This document shows, in pieces, positions 1 to 7,780 of a DNA stretch of 14,134 bases (positions are counted from its first letter, which is position 1; every line of letters starts with the position of its first letter). Position numbers and translations under genes: made by a program. The notes beneath the pieces were generated by a model, which saw only the letters and a list, made by a program, of their open reading frames with translations, was not told where the DNA came from and searched no databases. Location: positions 1 through 14,134 of the forward strand of contig JASHXZ010000374.1 in the NCBI GenBank assembly GCA_030043285.1, given 5' to 3'. The stretch comes from Xanthobacteraceae bacterium (lineage in GTDB: Bacteria; Pseudomonadota; Alphaproteobacteria; Rhizobiales; Xanthobacteraceae).

Positions 1-1
1 G

Positions 2-487
2 AACATCCTGCAGCGCGACGGGCTCCTCAACAAGCTGCTGCTGGCGCTGCATATCGTGCACGAGCCGCCGGTCTGGCTCGCCACCGATACCGCGATCTAT
101 ATCGGTATCGTCTATTCGTATCTGCCGTTCATGGTTCTGCCGCTCTACGCGGTGTTGGAAAAGCTCGATCAGTCGCTGCTCGAAGCTGCCGCCGACCTCG
201 GCTGCCCGCGCTGGAAGGCGTTCTGGCTGGTGACGCTGCCGCTGTCGTCGTCCGGCATTGTGGCTGGCGTGTTGCTCTGTTTCATCCCGATCGTCGGCGA
301 ATTCGTCATCCCCGACCTGCTCGGCGGCTCCAACGCGCCGATGATCGGCCAGACGATCTGGACCGAGTTCTTCGGCAACAAGGATTGGCCCACGGCGGCG
401 GCGGTCGCCGTGGCGCTGGTCTGCGTCTTGGTCACGCCGATCGTGCTGTTTCAGCACCAGGCGATGCGGACAAGTGAAAAAGGCTGA
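2..487 (+). CDS. potH: Polyamine-type ABC transporter permease PotH (3' part only)
   Basis: This is an inner-membrane permease subunit of a spermidine/putrescine-type ABC importer; it would form the translocation channel with PotI and pass substrate from a periplasmic binding protein. The reading frame is open from base 2, so the gene starts left of the window and only the last 161 residues are visible. They contain the cytoplasmic EAA loop that docks the ATPase (EAAADLGCPRWKAF, near visible residues 61-74), then LVTLPLSSSGIVAG and hydrophobic segments typical of binding-protein-dependent permeases. The TGA lies two bases before the start of potI, and the potI ribosome site is inside this gene's end, so the two are surely co-transcribed. 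The PotH class is clear from the sequence and the PotI partner. The true substrate (polyamine, or another small cation or amine) cannot be read from permeases alone. Confidence 0.88.
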   Translation, partial: NILQRDGLLNKLLLALHIVHEPPVWLATDTAIYIGIVYSYLPFMVLPLYAVLEKLDQSLLEAAADLGCPRWKAFWLVTLPLSSSGIVAGVLLCFIPIVGEFVIPDLLGGSNAPMIGQTIWTEFFGNKDWPTAAAVAVALVCVLVTPIVLFQHQAMRTSEKG

Positions 488-489
488 CC

Positions 490-1290
490 ATGCGCAGAGT
501 GACCGCCTTCAACCTCTTCGCCATCGTGCTCGGCATTATCTTTCTCTATCTGCCGATCGTCATTCTGGTGATCTATTCGTTCAACGCTTCGCGGTCGGTC
601 GCGGTGTGGGGCGGCTGGTCGACGCAGTGGTACGCCGCACTTGCCGGCGATGAGGCGATTTTGAGCGCCGCTTCCATCAGCCTGCGCGTCGCCTTCGTGT
701 CGGCGAGCCTGGCGACGCTTCTTGGTACGCTCGCTGCCGTGGCGCTGGTGCGCTTCGGCCGTTTTCGCGGCCGGCTCCTTTTTGCATCGATGATCTATGC
801 GCCGCTGGTCATGCCCGAGGTCATTACCGGTCTCTCGCTGCTTTTGTTGTTCGTGGCGCTGGCGGTCGACCGCGGCTTCTGGACCGTCGTCATCGCCCAC
901 ACCACCATGGCGGCCTGCTTCGTCACTGTGATCGTGCAGTCGCGGCTGGTCGATTTCGACATGAGCCTGGAAGAGGCCGCGATGGATCTCGGCGCGCCGC
1001 CGTTGCGCACCTTCCTCACCATCACCCTGCCGCTGATCCTGCCGGCCATCGCGGCGGCCTGGATGCTGGCGTTTGCGCTTTCGCTCGATGATCTGGTGAT
1101 CGCAAGCTTCACCACGGGTCCGGGCGCGACTACGCTGCCGATCCGCATCTATTCGGAAGTGCGGCTCGGCGTGAAGCCGGAGATCAACGCAGTGTCCAGC
1201 ATCTTCATCGCCGTGGTGTCGGTGGCCGTGCTCACCGCCTCGCTGGTGGCCAAGCTCACCGTTGCACGAGGTGCGCCGACACGGCTGTGA
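490..1290 (+). CDS. potI: Polyamine-type ABC transporter permease PotI
   Basis: This is the second inner-membrane permease of the importer, 266 residues, which is the usual full length. It has an N-terminal transmembrane helix (about residues 10-30), further helices, and the EAA loop at residues 162-168 (EAAMDLG) followed by LRTFLTITLPLILPAI. The late motif LSLDDLVIASFTTGPG is characteristic of PotI/PotC-like proteins. The ATG at 490 is chosen because AAAAAGG lies a few bases upstream, inside the end of potH, and only two bases separate the genes. No transporter gene follows: a leftward gene ends 18 bases downstream, so potI is probably the last gene of the operon, with the ATPase and binding protein left of the window. 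No clear terminator is visible in the short convergent gap. Family assignment is firm; substrate specificity is inferred. Confidence 0.92.
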   Translation: MRRVTAFNLFAIVLGIIFLYLPIVILVIYSFNASRSVAVWGGWSTQWYAALAGDEAILSAASISLRVAFVSASLATLLGTLAAVALVRFGRFRGRLLFASMIYAPLVMPEVITGLSLLLLFVALAVDRGFWTVVIAHTTMAACFVTVIVQSRLVDFDMSLEEAAMDLGAPPLRTFLTITLPLILPAIAAAWMLAFALSLDDLVIASFTTGPGATTLPIRIYSEVRLGVKPEINAVSSIFIAVVSVAVLTASLVAKLTVARGAPTRL

Positions 1291-1308
1291 ACTGCGCGTT
1301 CTTATAAT

Positions 1309-1563
1309 TTAATCCCGGCTTTCACCCGGCGGCCGGAACAGATAGAGCAGAAACCAGACCGGCACGATGACGAGCGCGCCGAGCAAGAGGTTGGGCAGCG
1401 CCCAAGCGAAGCCGGCGCGCGCCAGCTCTTCGAGCCGTTCGGTCGAGAGCCCGGCCGTGCGCATCAGCTCGTCCGGCGTCAGGCCGAAGTGCGCCAGGAT
1501 CGTGCCGACGATCAGCGAAGCGACCAGCACCTTGACCACAGTGCGAGAAAATCGCCCGAGCAT
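1309..1563 (-). CDS. Small two-helix membrane protein, probably DUF6460
   Basis: This 84-residue protein has two hydrophobic helices (about residues 9-28 and 52-76). Between them is a short amphipathic stretch (TPDELMRTAGLSTERLEELA), and the tail is charged (RPPGESRD). The layout and the VxxLxxSLIVGTILAHFGLTP pattern resemble the DUF6460 family of small alphaproteobacterial membrane proteins, which has no known function; the match is from memory. The ATG at 1563 is preceded by a G-rich stretch (ACGGGG). A TATGAT box on the same strand (1610-1605) might be a -10 element, but no matching -35 is evident. It is the last of four leftward genes and converges on potI. An overlapping open frame on the same strand, 1609-1322, looks like a shadow because it is arginine/alanine-rich with no hydrophobic pattern. 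Confidence 0.72.
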   Translation of the reverse strand: MLGRFSRTVVKVLVASLIVGTILAHFGLTPDELMRTAGLSTERLEELARAGFAWALPNLLLGALVIVPVWFLLYLFRPPGESRD

Positions 1564-1705
1564 GTCGGCCCCGTCGCGGCAAAGCCGCTGATTCGCGCGG
1601 CCGAATCATAGAGCATGACGTTGAAAAAAGCCTGCCCGGTCGCCCCAGCCGTCAGGATGAGCGCCCCGCCGATTTTCGCTGATTTGTCGAGGCCGGCGGC
1701 CGGTC

Positions 1706-3619
1706 TTACTGCGCGCCTGCGGGTGCTTGGGCCGGCGGCGGCGCCGCAAACAGCTGGTCGATCACCGAGCGCACCGCGTCGCCCGCCGAATGCTTTTTGA
1801 CCGCCTCGAGGAGCGGCGCGGCGGCGTCCGAATGCCGGATCAGGCTCGAAGCGTCCGGCAGCACCAGCGGATCGTCCCACGGGCCCTCGACCGCGAACGG
1901 CAGCTCGAACGCTTCGGCAGTGTCGGTCGAAACCAAGGTGGCTTTGCCGCGCAAGTCGAGATCGCGGCTCGGGACCGAGGCCTGGCCGGCGACCTTGAGG
2001 CGCACCGATGGCCCGTCGATGTGCAGATCGACGATCGAGACCATGCCCTGCTCGATCTTGAGGTTCAGCACCAGGTGGTCGAACGGCGTGCGCCCGCTGC
2101 GGAAATCGCCGTTGCCGGAGAGCGGACGTTTCTCCAGCCGCCGCAGCAATTGCTCGACGTTGATGCCGGCGAGCGCGCCGTCGTGCGCGTCGACGCTCGC
2201 CGTGCCATTGAGCGTACGGGTGAGCGCCCAGACCGAATCGCCGGCGCCTTCGACGTCGAGTGCCAGCGTGCCGCGGCCCTCTAGCTTGTGCAGGCCGAAG
2301 ATCTGGCCGAGGCAGCTCGCCAGATCGACATCGACGAATTGCAAATGCGTGCTCACGGCGACGCCGCCATCGGCGCTGCCGAGCCCGAATGAGCCTTGCG
2401 CCAGGCCGCCGAACGACTGCGATTCGCCGATCGTCACATTGAGCCTGCCGCCGCGCATATTGAGGGCGACCGCCGTGCGCCCGAGTTGCGCGCTGGCGAC
2501 TTTGATGCTGTTGGCGGAGAGCCGCAAATCGAGATCGAACGCCGCGAGGCCGTCCAGCGCGATCGGCAGCCGATCCCACGCCCGCGTCGTGTTGGTGGCC
2601 ATGACCCGAACGCCGGACACATATGGCGTGAAGTCGAGCGAATCCGACGCCAGCGTGCCCTGCAACGCGTGGTGGCCGTCGGTCGCGAGCGTGAGCACGC
2701 CTTCAGCCCGGTTGCCGTCGAGCTCGACGTTGACGTTGGTCAACGACACGACGTTCGCGTCCATGTTGCTTTGGGCTCGCAACGCGAACCGGCCGAAGCC
2801 GCCGAACGGCAGCTTGTGCTTGCCGGTCCATTGCATCGCCTGGCGCAACGACGGGGAATCGATGCCGAGCGTGCCCACCAGCTTGAGCGTCGGCTGATCG
2901 GTCGCAGCGCCGTCGAACGTCGCGTTAAGCGGCGCCGAAGCGAGCCGGAATTTCACGCCCGAATGCTGTCCGGTCAGCGCCGCCAGGAAATCGCTCAGCG
3001 TCAGGCTGACGTTGACGGGCTCGTTGTTCCAGACGAAACGGCCGTTGGCGGCGAAGCTGCGCGAGATCGCCGGCCAAGCCAGCTGGGCCTCCAGATTGTC
3101 CAGGCGTTCGTTGATGTGCTTTTCGGCATCGTGCACCGTGACGGAGCCTCCATGCACGACGATTTCGGAGAACGAGCCGCTGCGATCGGCGCCGGGCTCG
3201 ACCGCGTGGGCAAAGGATGTGAGCAGCTTCGACCAATTCGACTGGCCATCCGGGGAGACCGTGACGTTGACGGTTGGCTGCACAAGCATCACGTCGGCGA
3301 TCTCGATGCGGCCGGCCAGCAGCGGGAAATAGCGCAGCCGCGCCGTCAATTCGGCCGCCTGCAGCGGCGGCGTCGTGTCGGCTTCGCCGCCGAGCACGAC
3401 GTCGTGGAAGGTCACGCTGGCATGTGGGAATAGCGACACGGACGCTGGGCCGCGCAGCGTCGGACTGACCCCGGCGACCGCCTGGATGTCCTTCTTGACC
3501 GCGTCGCGGACGGCTTCCGTCGGGATCAGGAACGACAGGCCGATCAGCGTGACGAAGGCTGCCGCCACCAGGCCGGCAACGGCAATCGCGAGGCGCTTTA
3601 GGCCGGTAGCCGCGGTCAC
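1706..3619 (-). CDS. AsmA family protein
   Basis: This 637-residue envelope protein of the AsmA family is anchored by one N-terminal inner-membrane helix (about residues 9-31); the rest would lie in the periplasm. AsmA-type proteins are linked to outer-membrane biogenesis and are thought to bridge the envelope and carry lipids. The sequence shows the usual order: helix, a 'PTEAVRDAVKKDIQAVAGVSPTLRG' opening with SVSLFPHASVTFHDVVLGG (residues about 35-78), long beta-rich repeats, then the conserved C-terminal block with GRGTLALDVEGAGDSV, LNGTASVDAHDGALAGIN and LRGKATLVS. The start is the GTG at 3619, supported by GGAAAA about nine bases upstream. It follows the DUF1194 gene after a 185-base gap that holds no recognisable gene. 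The C-terminus ends in a Pro/Ala tail. The family is clear; the specific lipid or partner is unknown. Confidence 0.88.
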   Translation of the reverse strand: MTAATGLKRLAIAVAGLVAAAFVTLIGLSFLIPTEAVRDAVKKDIQAVAGVSPTLRGPASVSLFPHASVTFHDVVLGGEADTTPPLQAAELTARLRYFPLLAGRIEIADVMLVQPTVNVTVSPDGQSNWSKLLTSFAHAVEPGADRSGSFSEIVVHGGSVTVHDAEKHINERLDNLEAQLAWPAISRSFAANGRFVWNNEPVNVSLTLSDFLAALTGQHSGVKFRLASAPLNATFDGAATDQPTLKLVGTLGIDSPSLRQAMQWTGKHKLPFGGFGRFALRAQSNMDANVVSLTNVNVELDGNRAEGVLTLATDGHHALQGTLASDSLDFTPYVSGVRVMATNTTRAWDRLPIALDGLAAFDLDLRLSANSIKVASAQLGRTAVALNMRGGRLNVTIGESQSFGGLAQGSFGLGSADGGVAVSTHLQFVDVDLASCLGQIFGLHKLEGRGTLALDVEGAGDSVWALTRTLNGTASVDAHDGALAGINVEQLLRRLEKRPLSGNGDFRSGRTPFDHLVLNLKIEQGMVSIVDLHIDGPSVRLKVAGQASVPSRDLDLRGKATLVSTDTAEAFELPFAVEGPWDDPLVLPDASSLIRHSDAAAPLLEAVKKHSAGDAVRSVIDQLFAAPPPAQAPAGAQ

Positions 3620-3804
3620 GGACGTGTTTTCCGATTGTTTCGAGGCCGGCCGATGATACCGGACGGGCAGGTGGACGGCAAAGTGGCCGGCTTCTGTGTC
3701 GGATTCGTGGCCGGCGTTCGGTGCAAGCTGCCGGAAAAGGCTGAGGAAATCGGCTCCGGGGCCGGCCGGACCGCAGCTCCCGACGGGCCACTGCCGACAG
3801 CCGC

Positions 3805-4542
3805 TCAGCGGGCGGCGCGTTGGCGCGGCTGGTGCGCCTGCGACACCTCGGCGATCATCTTTTCGACGATGGCATCGCCGAACGCGTTGAAATCCTTCGC
3901 CACCCGCACGAACGCCATGGGACCGCCGATCACGTTATCGCGGTAGTAATTGGCCAAACCACCCGGCGGGTTGGTGTGATCCGGATTCCATGACATCGGA
4001 TTGGCGCTCAGAATGGGCAGCCCGTTGATGGTGATGCCCTTGGCGACCGCCTGGTCGCGTAGCGTGGCTACGTCGCGCCCGGCATTGTTGGTGCCGTCGC
4101 CCGACACGTCGATGGTGCGGCGCGCCGACTCGTAGGGCGCGCTGGCGAGCTGCGCCATGGCGAACTCGATGGCGCCGCTGATCGAGGTGCGATCCCAGAA
4201 CGAGCGCGGCGCCTCGAGCAGGCGGTCGCCGAAGCTCCTGGCGGCCATCGCGTCGCCGACCATCGTCCAGCCGATGACGACTTTCTGGTTGCCGACCCCG
4301 GACCACTCCACGAAAGTCAGGCCGATCCGGCCGTAGCGTCCCGACGCGATCGCGTCGAGCACCCGCTGATTCGCGAGCGCCGCCACATAGCCGTTGCGCT
4401 GCAGCTGAAATTTTTCGGCATCGATGCTGCGCGACACGTCGGCGGCGAGCACCAGCAACAGATCGACTTTGTCGGCTGCGAAGGTGCGTGCCGGCGCCAG
4501 GCAGGCGAGCAGCAAGGCCAACGAGATCCGAACCAGGCGCAT
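3805..4542 (-). CDS. DUF1194 von Willebrand A-like secreted protein
   Basis: This is a 245-residue exported protein with a VWA-like fold of the DUF1194 family. Residues 1-22 are a signal peptide (hydrophobic LALLLACLAPARTFA, probable cleavage after Ala22 or Ala23). The metal-ion-dependent adhesion site is intact: D35-x-S37-x-S39 in LAADVSRS, a Thr-bearing segment DRTSISGAIEF, and the later DVSGDGTNNAG. The family is common in Hyphomicrobiales and is thought to bind metal and protein partners in the periplasm; its job is not known. The ATG at 4542 is supported by AAGG eight bases upstream. It lies 99 bases after the histidine-kinase gene on the same strand and before asmA, so they may share transcripts, but the gaps are too wide to call an operon. 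The C-terminus is basic (QPRQRAAR). Confidence 0.88.
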   Translation of the reverse strand: MRLVRISLALLLACLAPARTFAADKVDLLLVLAADVSRSIDAEKFQLQRNGYVAALANQRVLDAIASGRYGRIGLTFVEWSGVGNQKVVIGWTMVGDAMAARSFGDRLLEAPRSFWDRTSISGAIEFAMAQLASAPYESARRTIDVSGDGTNNAGRDVATLRDQAVAKGITINGLPILSANPMSWNPDHTNPPGGLANYYRDNVIGGPMAFVRVAKDFNAFGDAIVEKMIAEVSQAHQPRQRAAR

Positions 4543-4641
4543 CGGTCGAGCCTTGCCGCGGAAAGCGGCGGAAATCCGGCCGGCAGCGAAAGCCTACACC
4601 ATTGCGATATCAACCGCGAGTGGCATGTGCCGTTCACTGGA

Positions 4642-7029
4642 TCACTGCGCCGCCAGCGGCGTCACCGGAAACGCAATTTCCACCAGCGTGCCGGAGTTGG
4701 GCGCGCTCTTGATGCGAAACGCGGCATGGTTCGCCTCGGCAAGCGCTTTGGTGAGCGGCAGGCCGAGGCCGTTGCCGGCACTGCCCCAGTTCGCCGATGT
4801 ATCGGCATCGCGGAACGGATCGAGCGCCGCATCGATGTCGGTCTCGCGCATGCCGACGCCGGTGTCGCGCACGCGCAACACCGCCTCGCCGCCGTCAGCG
4901 ACCGCCGTCGAGACGATGATCTGGCCGCCGGGACCGGTCAGCTTGATGGCGTGCGACAGCAGATTGATGACGATCTGACGCACCGTGCGTGGGTCGGCGA
5001 CGATGTGCGACAGGTCCGACGCGAGCGCGCTGCGGATGATGATGCGGGCACGGTTGGCTTGCGGCTGCATCACGGCGACGCATTGCCGCGTCAGGTCGTT
5101 GAGATCGAGACTGGCGAAATTCAGATCGAGCTGGCCGCTCTCGACCTTCGACAGGTCGACCAGATCGTTGAGCAGCGAAACGAGCTGCGTGCCGGCGGTA
5201 TGGATGTCCTTGAGGTATTCGCGATAGCGCTCGTTGCCGATGGCGCCGAACCGCTCCGCCATGATCACTTCGGCAAAGCCGATCATCGAATTGAGCGGAG
5301 TGCGAATCTCGTGGCTCACCTTGGTGATGAAGCTGACCCTTGCGGCCGCGGCGTGCTGCCCCTCGCTTCGCATTGTCCGCTCGAGCGCCGCCTTCAGTTC
5401 GTCGGTCTCCTCCTGAGCCCTCTCAAGCGCTCGTTGCAGCGCCAGCTGGCGTTCGTCCGCTGCGGCGCCTGCAGATGAGGCTGCCGGCGCGAGTTCCGTC
5501 GGCAGGTGCGCGCCTTCCGCATTCACGGCGGCGACGGCTTCTTCCCAGACCAGTGCAGCCATCGCGGCTTGTGCGGCGCCCGGCATCATCGGTGCTGCCG
5601 AAGCATCGGCTGGTTGCTCGGCTTGGCCGCTCAGACGCGCCGTCAATTCCTGGGCCAGTTCGCGAAACGCATTGCGTTCGCCAGGGCTCAAGGTCGGCGC
5701 TTTCGACTCGGCCGATGCAGCCGTGCGAAACGGCACGACGTTGGCGGCTGCGGCGAGCGGTGCGACCGGCTCGGCCGACGACACATCCGCCTTCACGGGC
5801 GCGATCGGCTCTGCCGCCTCGGCGGGCGGACCTGCGGCGGGCGCGGCCATTGTTGCGCCAGTATCGGTCGCCGCCGGCGCCATGAATCCGATTGGCCGTG
5901 CTTGGCGGGCGCGCAGCAATTGATTGATGCGCGCGACGTCGCGGCACACGCCAAAACCGCGATAGCCGCTGAATTTGCGGTCGCGATCCAAAACCGGCAG
6001 CCCGGACAATTCGACGGCGACGCGTTCGCTGGAATCGTCGATCGGCCACGCCACCTCGATGCCGCTCCAGGTTTCGTGCGTCGCTACGGCCCTGGCGACC
6101 AGATCCTGCGGATCGATCTTCAGCTCGGCAGCGATCTCGCTCCACAACCGGCCGCACGCCGCAATGGTGCGCGTTCCGACCAGCTCGATGAACTCGTCGG
6201 AGCCGACAACGAAGCGCCCTGCGCCATCCATTTGCCAGACGAACCGCAGCGGATAACGGCGCTCCGCAGATGCTACGGCAGCGGGCGCATCGGCGGTGAC
6301 CGCCGGCCCCTCCGGATCGGCTGTGGGCGCTGCAATGTTGACCTCAGGCGGTGCGGCCTCGGTGGGCGCTTCCGTTGACGGCAATGTCAGCACAAGTACG
6401 CGCGATTCGCCTTCGCCCAAACGAAACACCGTCACTTCGGTGCTGCGCTGTCCGAGGTGCGCCATGCCCCTGGCATGACCCGAGGCGAGCGCCGCCGTCG
6501 CCATCGCTTCGATGCCAAGCGCCGAAACGCTCGCGGCGCCGTTGAGCTGCGCCAGCGCGCTCGATCCGGCGTGCAGAATGCCGCCGTCGTCTGCAAACAC
6601 TGCGACTGTGGCATCATCCGTAAAGAGCCGCCGGGCGCGTTCTACCAGCGGCAAAGACGGGCCAGCCGGCTCGGCGGCTGCAATGAGGATCACGGCCGAG
6701 CCATCGAACAAACCGATGCGCGAACAGATGCAGGTCAGCGCGCCGAAACGGGCGCCGAAGCCGCGCAGCCGTTCGAGCCGCTCTTGCCCCGCCGGCGGCA
6801 GGCTCGTTGCCAATCGCGCAACTTGCGTTGCGGCGGCGCTGTCGGAGCGAAATTCGAACCGAGCTGCCGCGGCCGCATTGGCAACGCCGAAGATCGCCGC
6901 ACCGACCGCATTGGCCCAGATGAGCCGCGATCCATCGCCATCGCACAGCCACGCCGGCTTGGCGCTCGTCGCCAAACCCGCGAGCTGCGGGACATGCAGG
7001 AGGGCGAGCTCGGTCTCGATCGGGCGCAT
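4642..7029 (-). CDS. Multi-PAS sensor histidine kinase
   Basis: This is a 795-residue hybrid-free histidine kinase with no evident membrane helix, so probably cytoplasmic. Order: two weak PAS-like regions (about residues 5-110 and 135-230), a clearer PAS domain (about 255-362, RFVWQMDGAGRFVVGSDEF to YRGFGVCRD), an Ala/Pro-rich linker to about 520, a coiled coil (about 523-553), HisKA with phospho-acceptor His573 (FITKVSHEIRTPLN), and HATPase_c (about 680-790) with G1 DTGVGM and G2 GNGLGLPLTKAL. The N-box reads NLLSHAIKLT, with His693 where Asn is expected. It resembles the PleC/PdhS-like kinases of Hyphomicrobiales. I start at the ATG at 7029 (MRPIETELALLHVPQL). The frame stays open to 7197, but that extension runs through a 14-bp tandem repeat read in three different frames and is arginine-rich, so it is unlikely to be coding. 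No response regulator lies nearby. Confidence 0.87.
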   Translation of the reverse strand: MRPIETELALLHVPQLAGLATSAKPAWLCDGDGSRLIWANAVGAAIFGVANAAAAARFEFRSDSAAATQVARLATSLPPAGQERLERLRGFGARFGALTCICSRIGLFDGSAVILIAAAEPAGPSLPLVERARRLFTDDATVAVFADDGGILHAGSSALAQLNGAASVSALGIEAMATAALASGHARGMAHLGQRSTEVTVFRLGEGESRVLVLTLPSTEAPTEAAPPEVNIAAPTADPEGPAVTADAPAAVASAERRYPLRFVWQMDGAGRFVVGSDEFIELVGTRTIAACGRLWSEIAAELKIDPQDLVARAVATHETWSGIEVAWPIDDSSERVAVELSGLPVLDRDRKFSGYRGFGVCRDVARINQLLRARQARPIGFMAPAATDTGATMAAPAAGPPAEAAEPIAPVKADVSSAEPVAPLAAAANVVPFRTAASAESKAPTLSPGERNAFRELAQELTARLSGQAEQPADASAAPMMPGAAQAAMAALVWEEAVAAVNAEGAHLPTELAPAASSAGAAADERQLALQRALERAQEETDELKAALERTMRSEGQHAAAARVSFITKVSHEIRTPLNSMIGFAEVIMAERFGAIGNERYREYLKDIHTAGTQLVSLLNDLVDLSKVESGQLDLNFASLDLNDLTRQCVAVMQPQANRARIIIRSALASDLSHIVADPRTVRQIVINLLSHAIKLTGPGGQIIVSTAVADGGEAVLRVRDTGVGMRETDIDAALDPFRDADTSANWGSAGNGLGLPLTKALAEANHAAFRIKSAPNSGTLVEIAFPVTPLAAQ

Positions 7030-7068
7030 GCGACGGAAACTCGGTGCCTGAGCGATTCTTAATAATGC

Positions 7069-7086
7069 GGACGCCGTGCGGCGTCC
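7069..7086. promoter_or_regulatory. 18-bp inverted repeat upstream of the histidine kinase
   Basis: GGACGCCG at 7069-7076 and CGGCGTCC at 7079-7086 are perfect complements separated by TG. The element is 40 bases upstream of the kinase start on the minus strand. An A/T-rich stretch containing TATTAA (7060-7065 region) lies between it and the gene, which could be a -10 box. It could be an operator or a leader hairpin; no U-run follows on either strand, so it is a poor intrinsic terminator. The symmetry is seen; a regulatory role is inferred. Confidence 0.45.
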
Positions 7087-7118
7087 ACGGGCGCGGAAAA
7101 ATCTACCACGGCCGGCAT

Positions 7119-7165
7119 GGCGCCATGACCCTGGCGCCATGACCCTGGCGCCATGACCCTGGCGC
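7119..7165. repeat. 14-bp tandem repeat, three copies plus a partial fourth
   Basis: The unit GGCGCCATGACCCT is repeated without change at 7119-7132, 7133-7146 and 7147-7160, followed by the partial unit GGCGC to 7165. Each unit contains the palindrome TGGCGCCA (or GGCGCC) with 14-bp spacing between centres, somewhat more than one helical turn. The repeat lies between the divergent histidine-kinase gene and the first phasin gene. Since 14 is not a multiple of 3, it would be read in all three frames if translated, which argues that it is non-coding. It may be a slippage-prone repeat or a cluster of protein-binding sites. Confidence 0.85.
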
Positions 7166-7269
7166 AACCTTGTATCGCTGACCGGCGCGGTGCTCATCGC
7201 GCGCTTACATTCGCGTTGTCGCCGTTTTCACGCTAGCCTCATCCGCTCGCCATTTGCGGAGAACCGAAC

Positions 7270-7653
7270 ATGGCCAAGGATCCATTCGAGCAATTCGCTA
7301 TTCCCGAACAGTTGCGTGCGTTCGCCGAGCAGAGCGTCGCTCAGGCGCGCAAAGCCTTTGAAGGCTTCATCGATGCTGCGAATCAGGCGGTCGGCCAGAT
7401 CCAGGACCGCGCCGAGGCGGCGCATGGCAGCGCCGGCGAGATCGCACAGAAGTCGATGCGCTATGCCGAGCAGAACGTCGCCGCGACGTTCGATTTCGCG
7501 CAAAAGCTGATGCAGGCCAAGGATGCGGCCGAGGTCATGGGCCTCCAATCGGAGTACCTCGGCCGGCAGATGCAGGCGCTGTCCGCCCAGGTCAACGAGC
7601 TCGGCCAAAGTGCTGCCAAAATGGTGGTGGATTCCACCCGGCCTAAATCCTGA
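7270..7653 (+). CDS. Phasin family protein (first copy)
   Basis: This 127-residue, all-helical protein is of the Phasin_2 type. Phasins coat polyhydroxyalkanoate granules, control their number and size, and interact with polymer synthase or depolymerase. The sequence is typical: N-terminal FEQFAIPEQLRAFAEQSVAQARKAFEGFIDAANQAV, a central amphipathic helix with AEQNVAATFDFAQKLMQAKDAAEVMGLQSEYLGRQM (about residues 70-105), and a terminal helix QVNELGQSAAKM. There is no signal peptide or membrane segment. The ATG at 7270 is backed by GGAGAA at 7258-7263. The gene reads away from the histidine kinase and is followed by a second phasin gene in the same direction after a 285-base leader, so the pair is probably separately controlled. 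Alternatives such as a stress-related amphipathic granule protein fall in the same family. Assignment is confident; that this organism makes PHA is inferred. Confidence 0.9.
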   Translation: MAKDPFEQFAIPEQLRAFAEQSVAQARKAFEGFIDAANQAVGQIQDRAEAAHGSAGEIAQKSMRYAEQNVAATFDFAQKLMQAKDAAEVMGLQSEYLGRQMQALSAQVNELGQSAAKMVVDSTRPKS

Positions 7654-7731
7654 AATTAGCCCCCTGAAAGTTCCCGCGGGCCGGCTGCCGGGCGGAAAAG
7701 CCTAGCAGCGCCAGGCCATTATGGTATTTTT

Positions 7732-7763
7732 GTGCAACGCAATATTTTTCTATTGCAATGCAC
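7732..7763. promoter_or_regulatory. 13-6-13 inverted repeat, candidate operator of the second phasin gene
   Basis: The left arm GTGCAACGCAATA (7732-7744) and right arm TATTGCAATGCAC (7751-7763) are complementary at 11 of 13 positions, with a T-rich 6-base spacer. The arms are built of TGC/GCA blocks. PhaR, the repressor of phasin genes in Paracoccus and Rhodobacter, is known to bind TGC/GCA-rich dyads upstream of phaP, so this is a plausible PhaR site. It lies about 175 bases before the phasin start and touches a promoter-like -35. The symmetry is seen directly; the regulator is inferred. Confidence 0.6.
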
Positions 7764-7780
7764 CAAATTCATGCTATATC
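7753..7780 (+). promoter_or_regulatory. Candidate sigma-70 promoter of the second phasin gene
   Basis: TTGCAA (7753-7758) and TATATC (7775-7780) are spaced by 16 bases in an A/T-rich stretch that stands out from the GC-rich surroundings. The -35 box sits inside the right arm of the inverted repeat, so a bound repressor would block it. Transcription from here would give a leader of about 150 bases. This is a match by eye only. Confidence 0.4.

Noticed and set aside
1564..1705. Leftward open frame through the gap between the DUF6460 and asmA genes (ALILTAGATGQAFFNVML)
   Set aside because: Its short hydrophobic stretch looks protein-like, but the frame belongs to a longer Arg-rich shadow of asmA with no start or ribosome site at the right place. 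A small peptide gene cannot be supported.
2396..3433. A 345-codon rightward open frame opposite the asmA gene
   Set aside because: It is Arg/Glu/Gln-rich with no recognisable motif and lies fully antisense to a well-supported AsmA protein. The other long frames across 1512-2897 and 5506-6378 were rejected for the same reason.
7119..7165. CRISPR-like array
   Set aside because: The units are 14 bp, directly abutting and without spacers, so it is a simple tandem repeat.
7030..7197. N-terminal extension of the histidine kinase to 7197
   Set aside because: The added 56 residues translate a 14-bp tandem repeat in three phases and a hairpin palindrome. They are arginine-rich and show no PAS pattern, so the start at 7029 is preferred.
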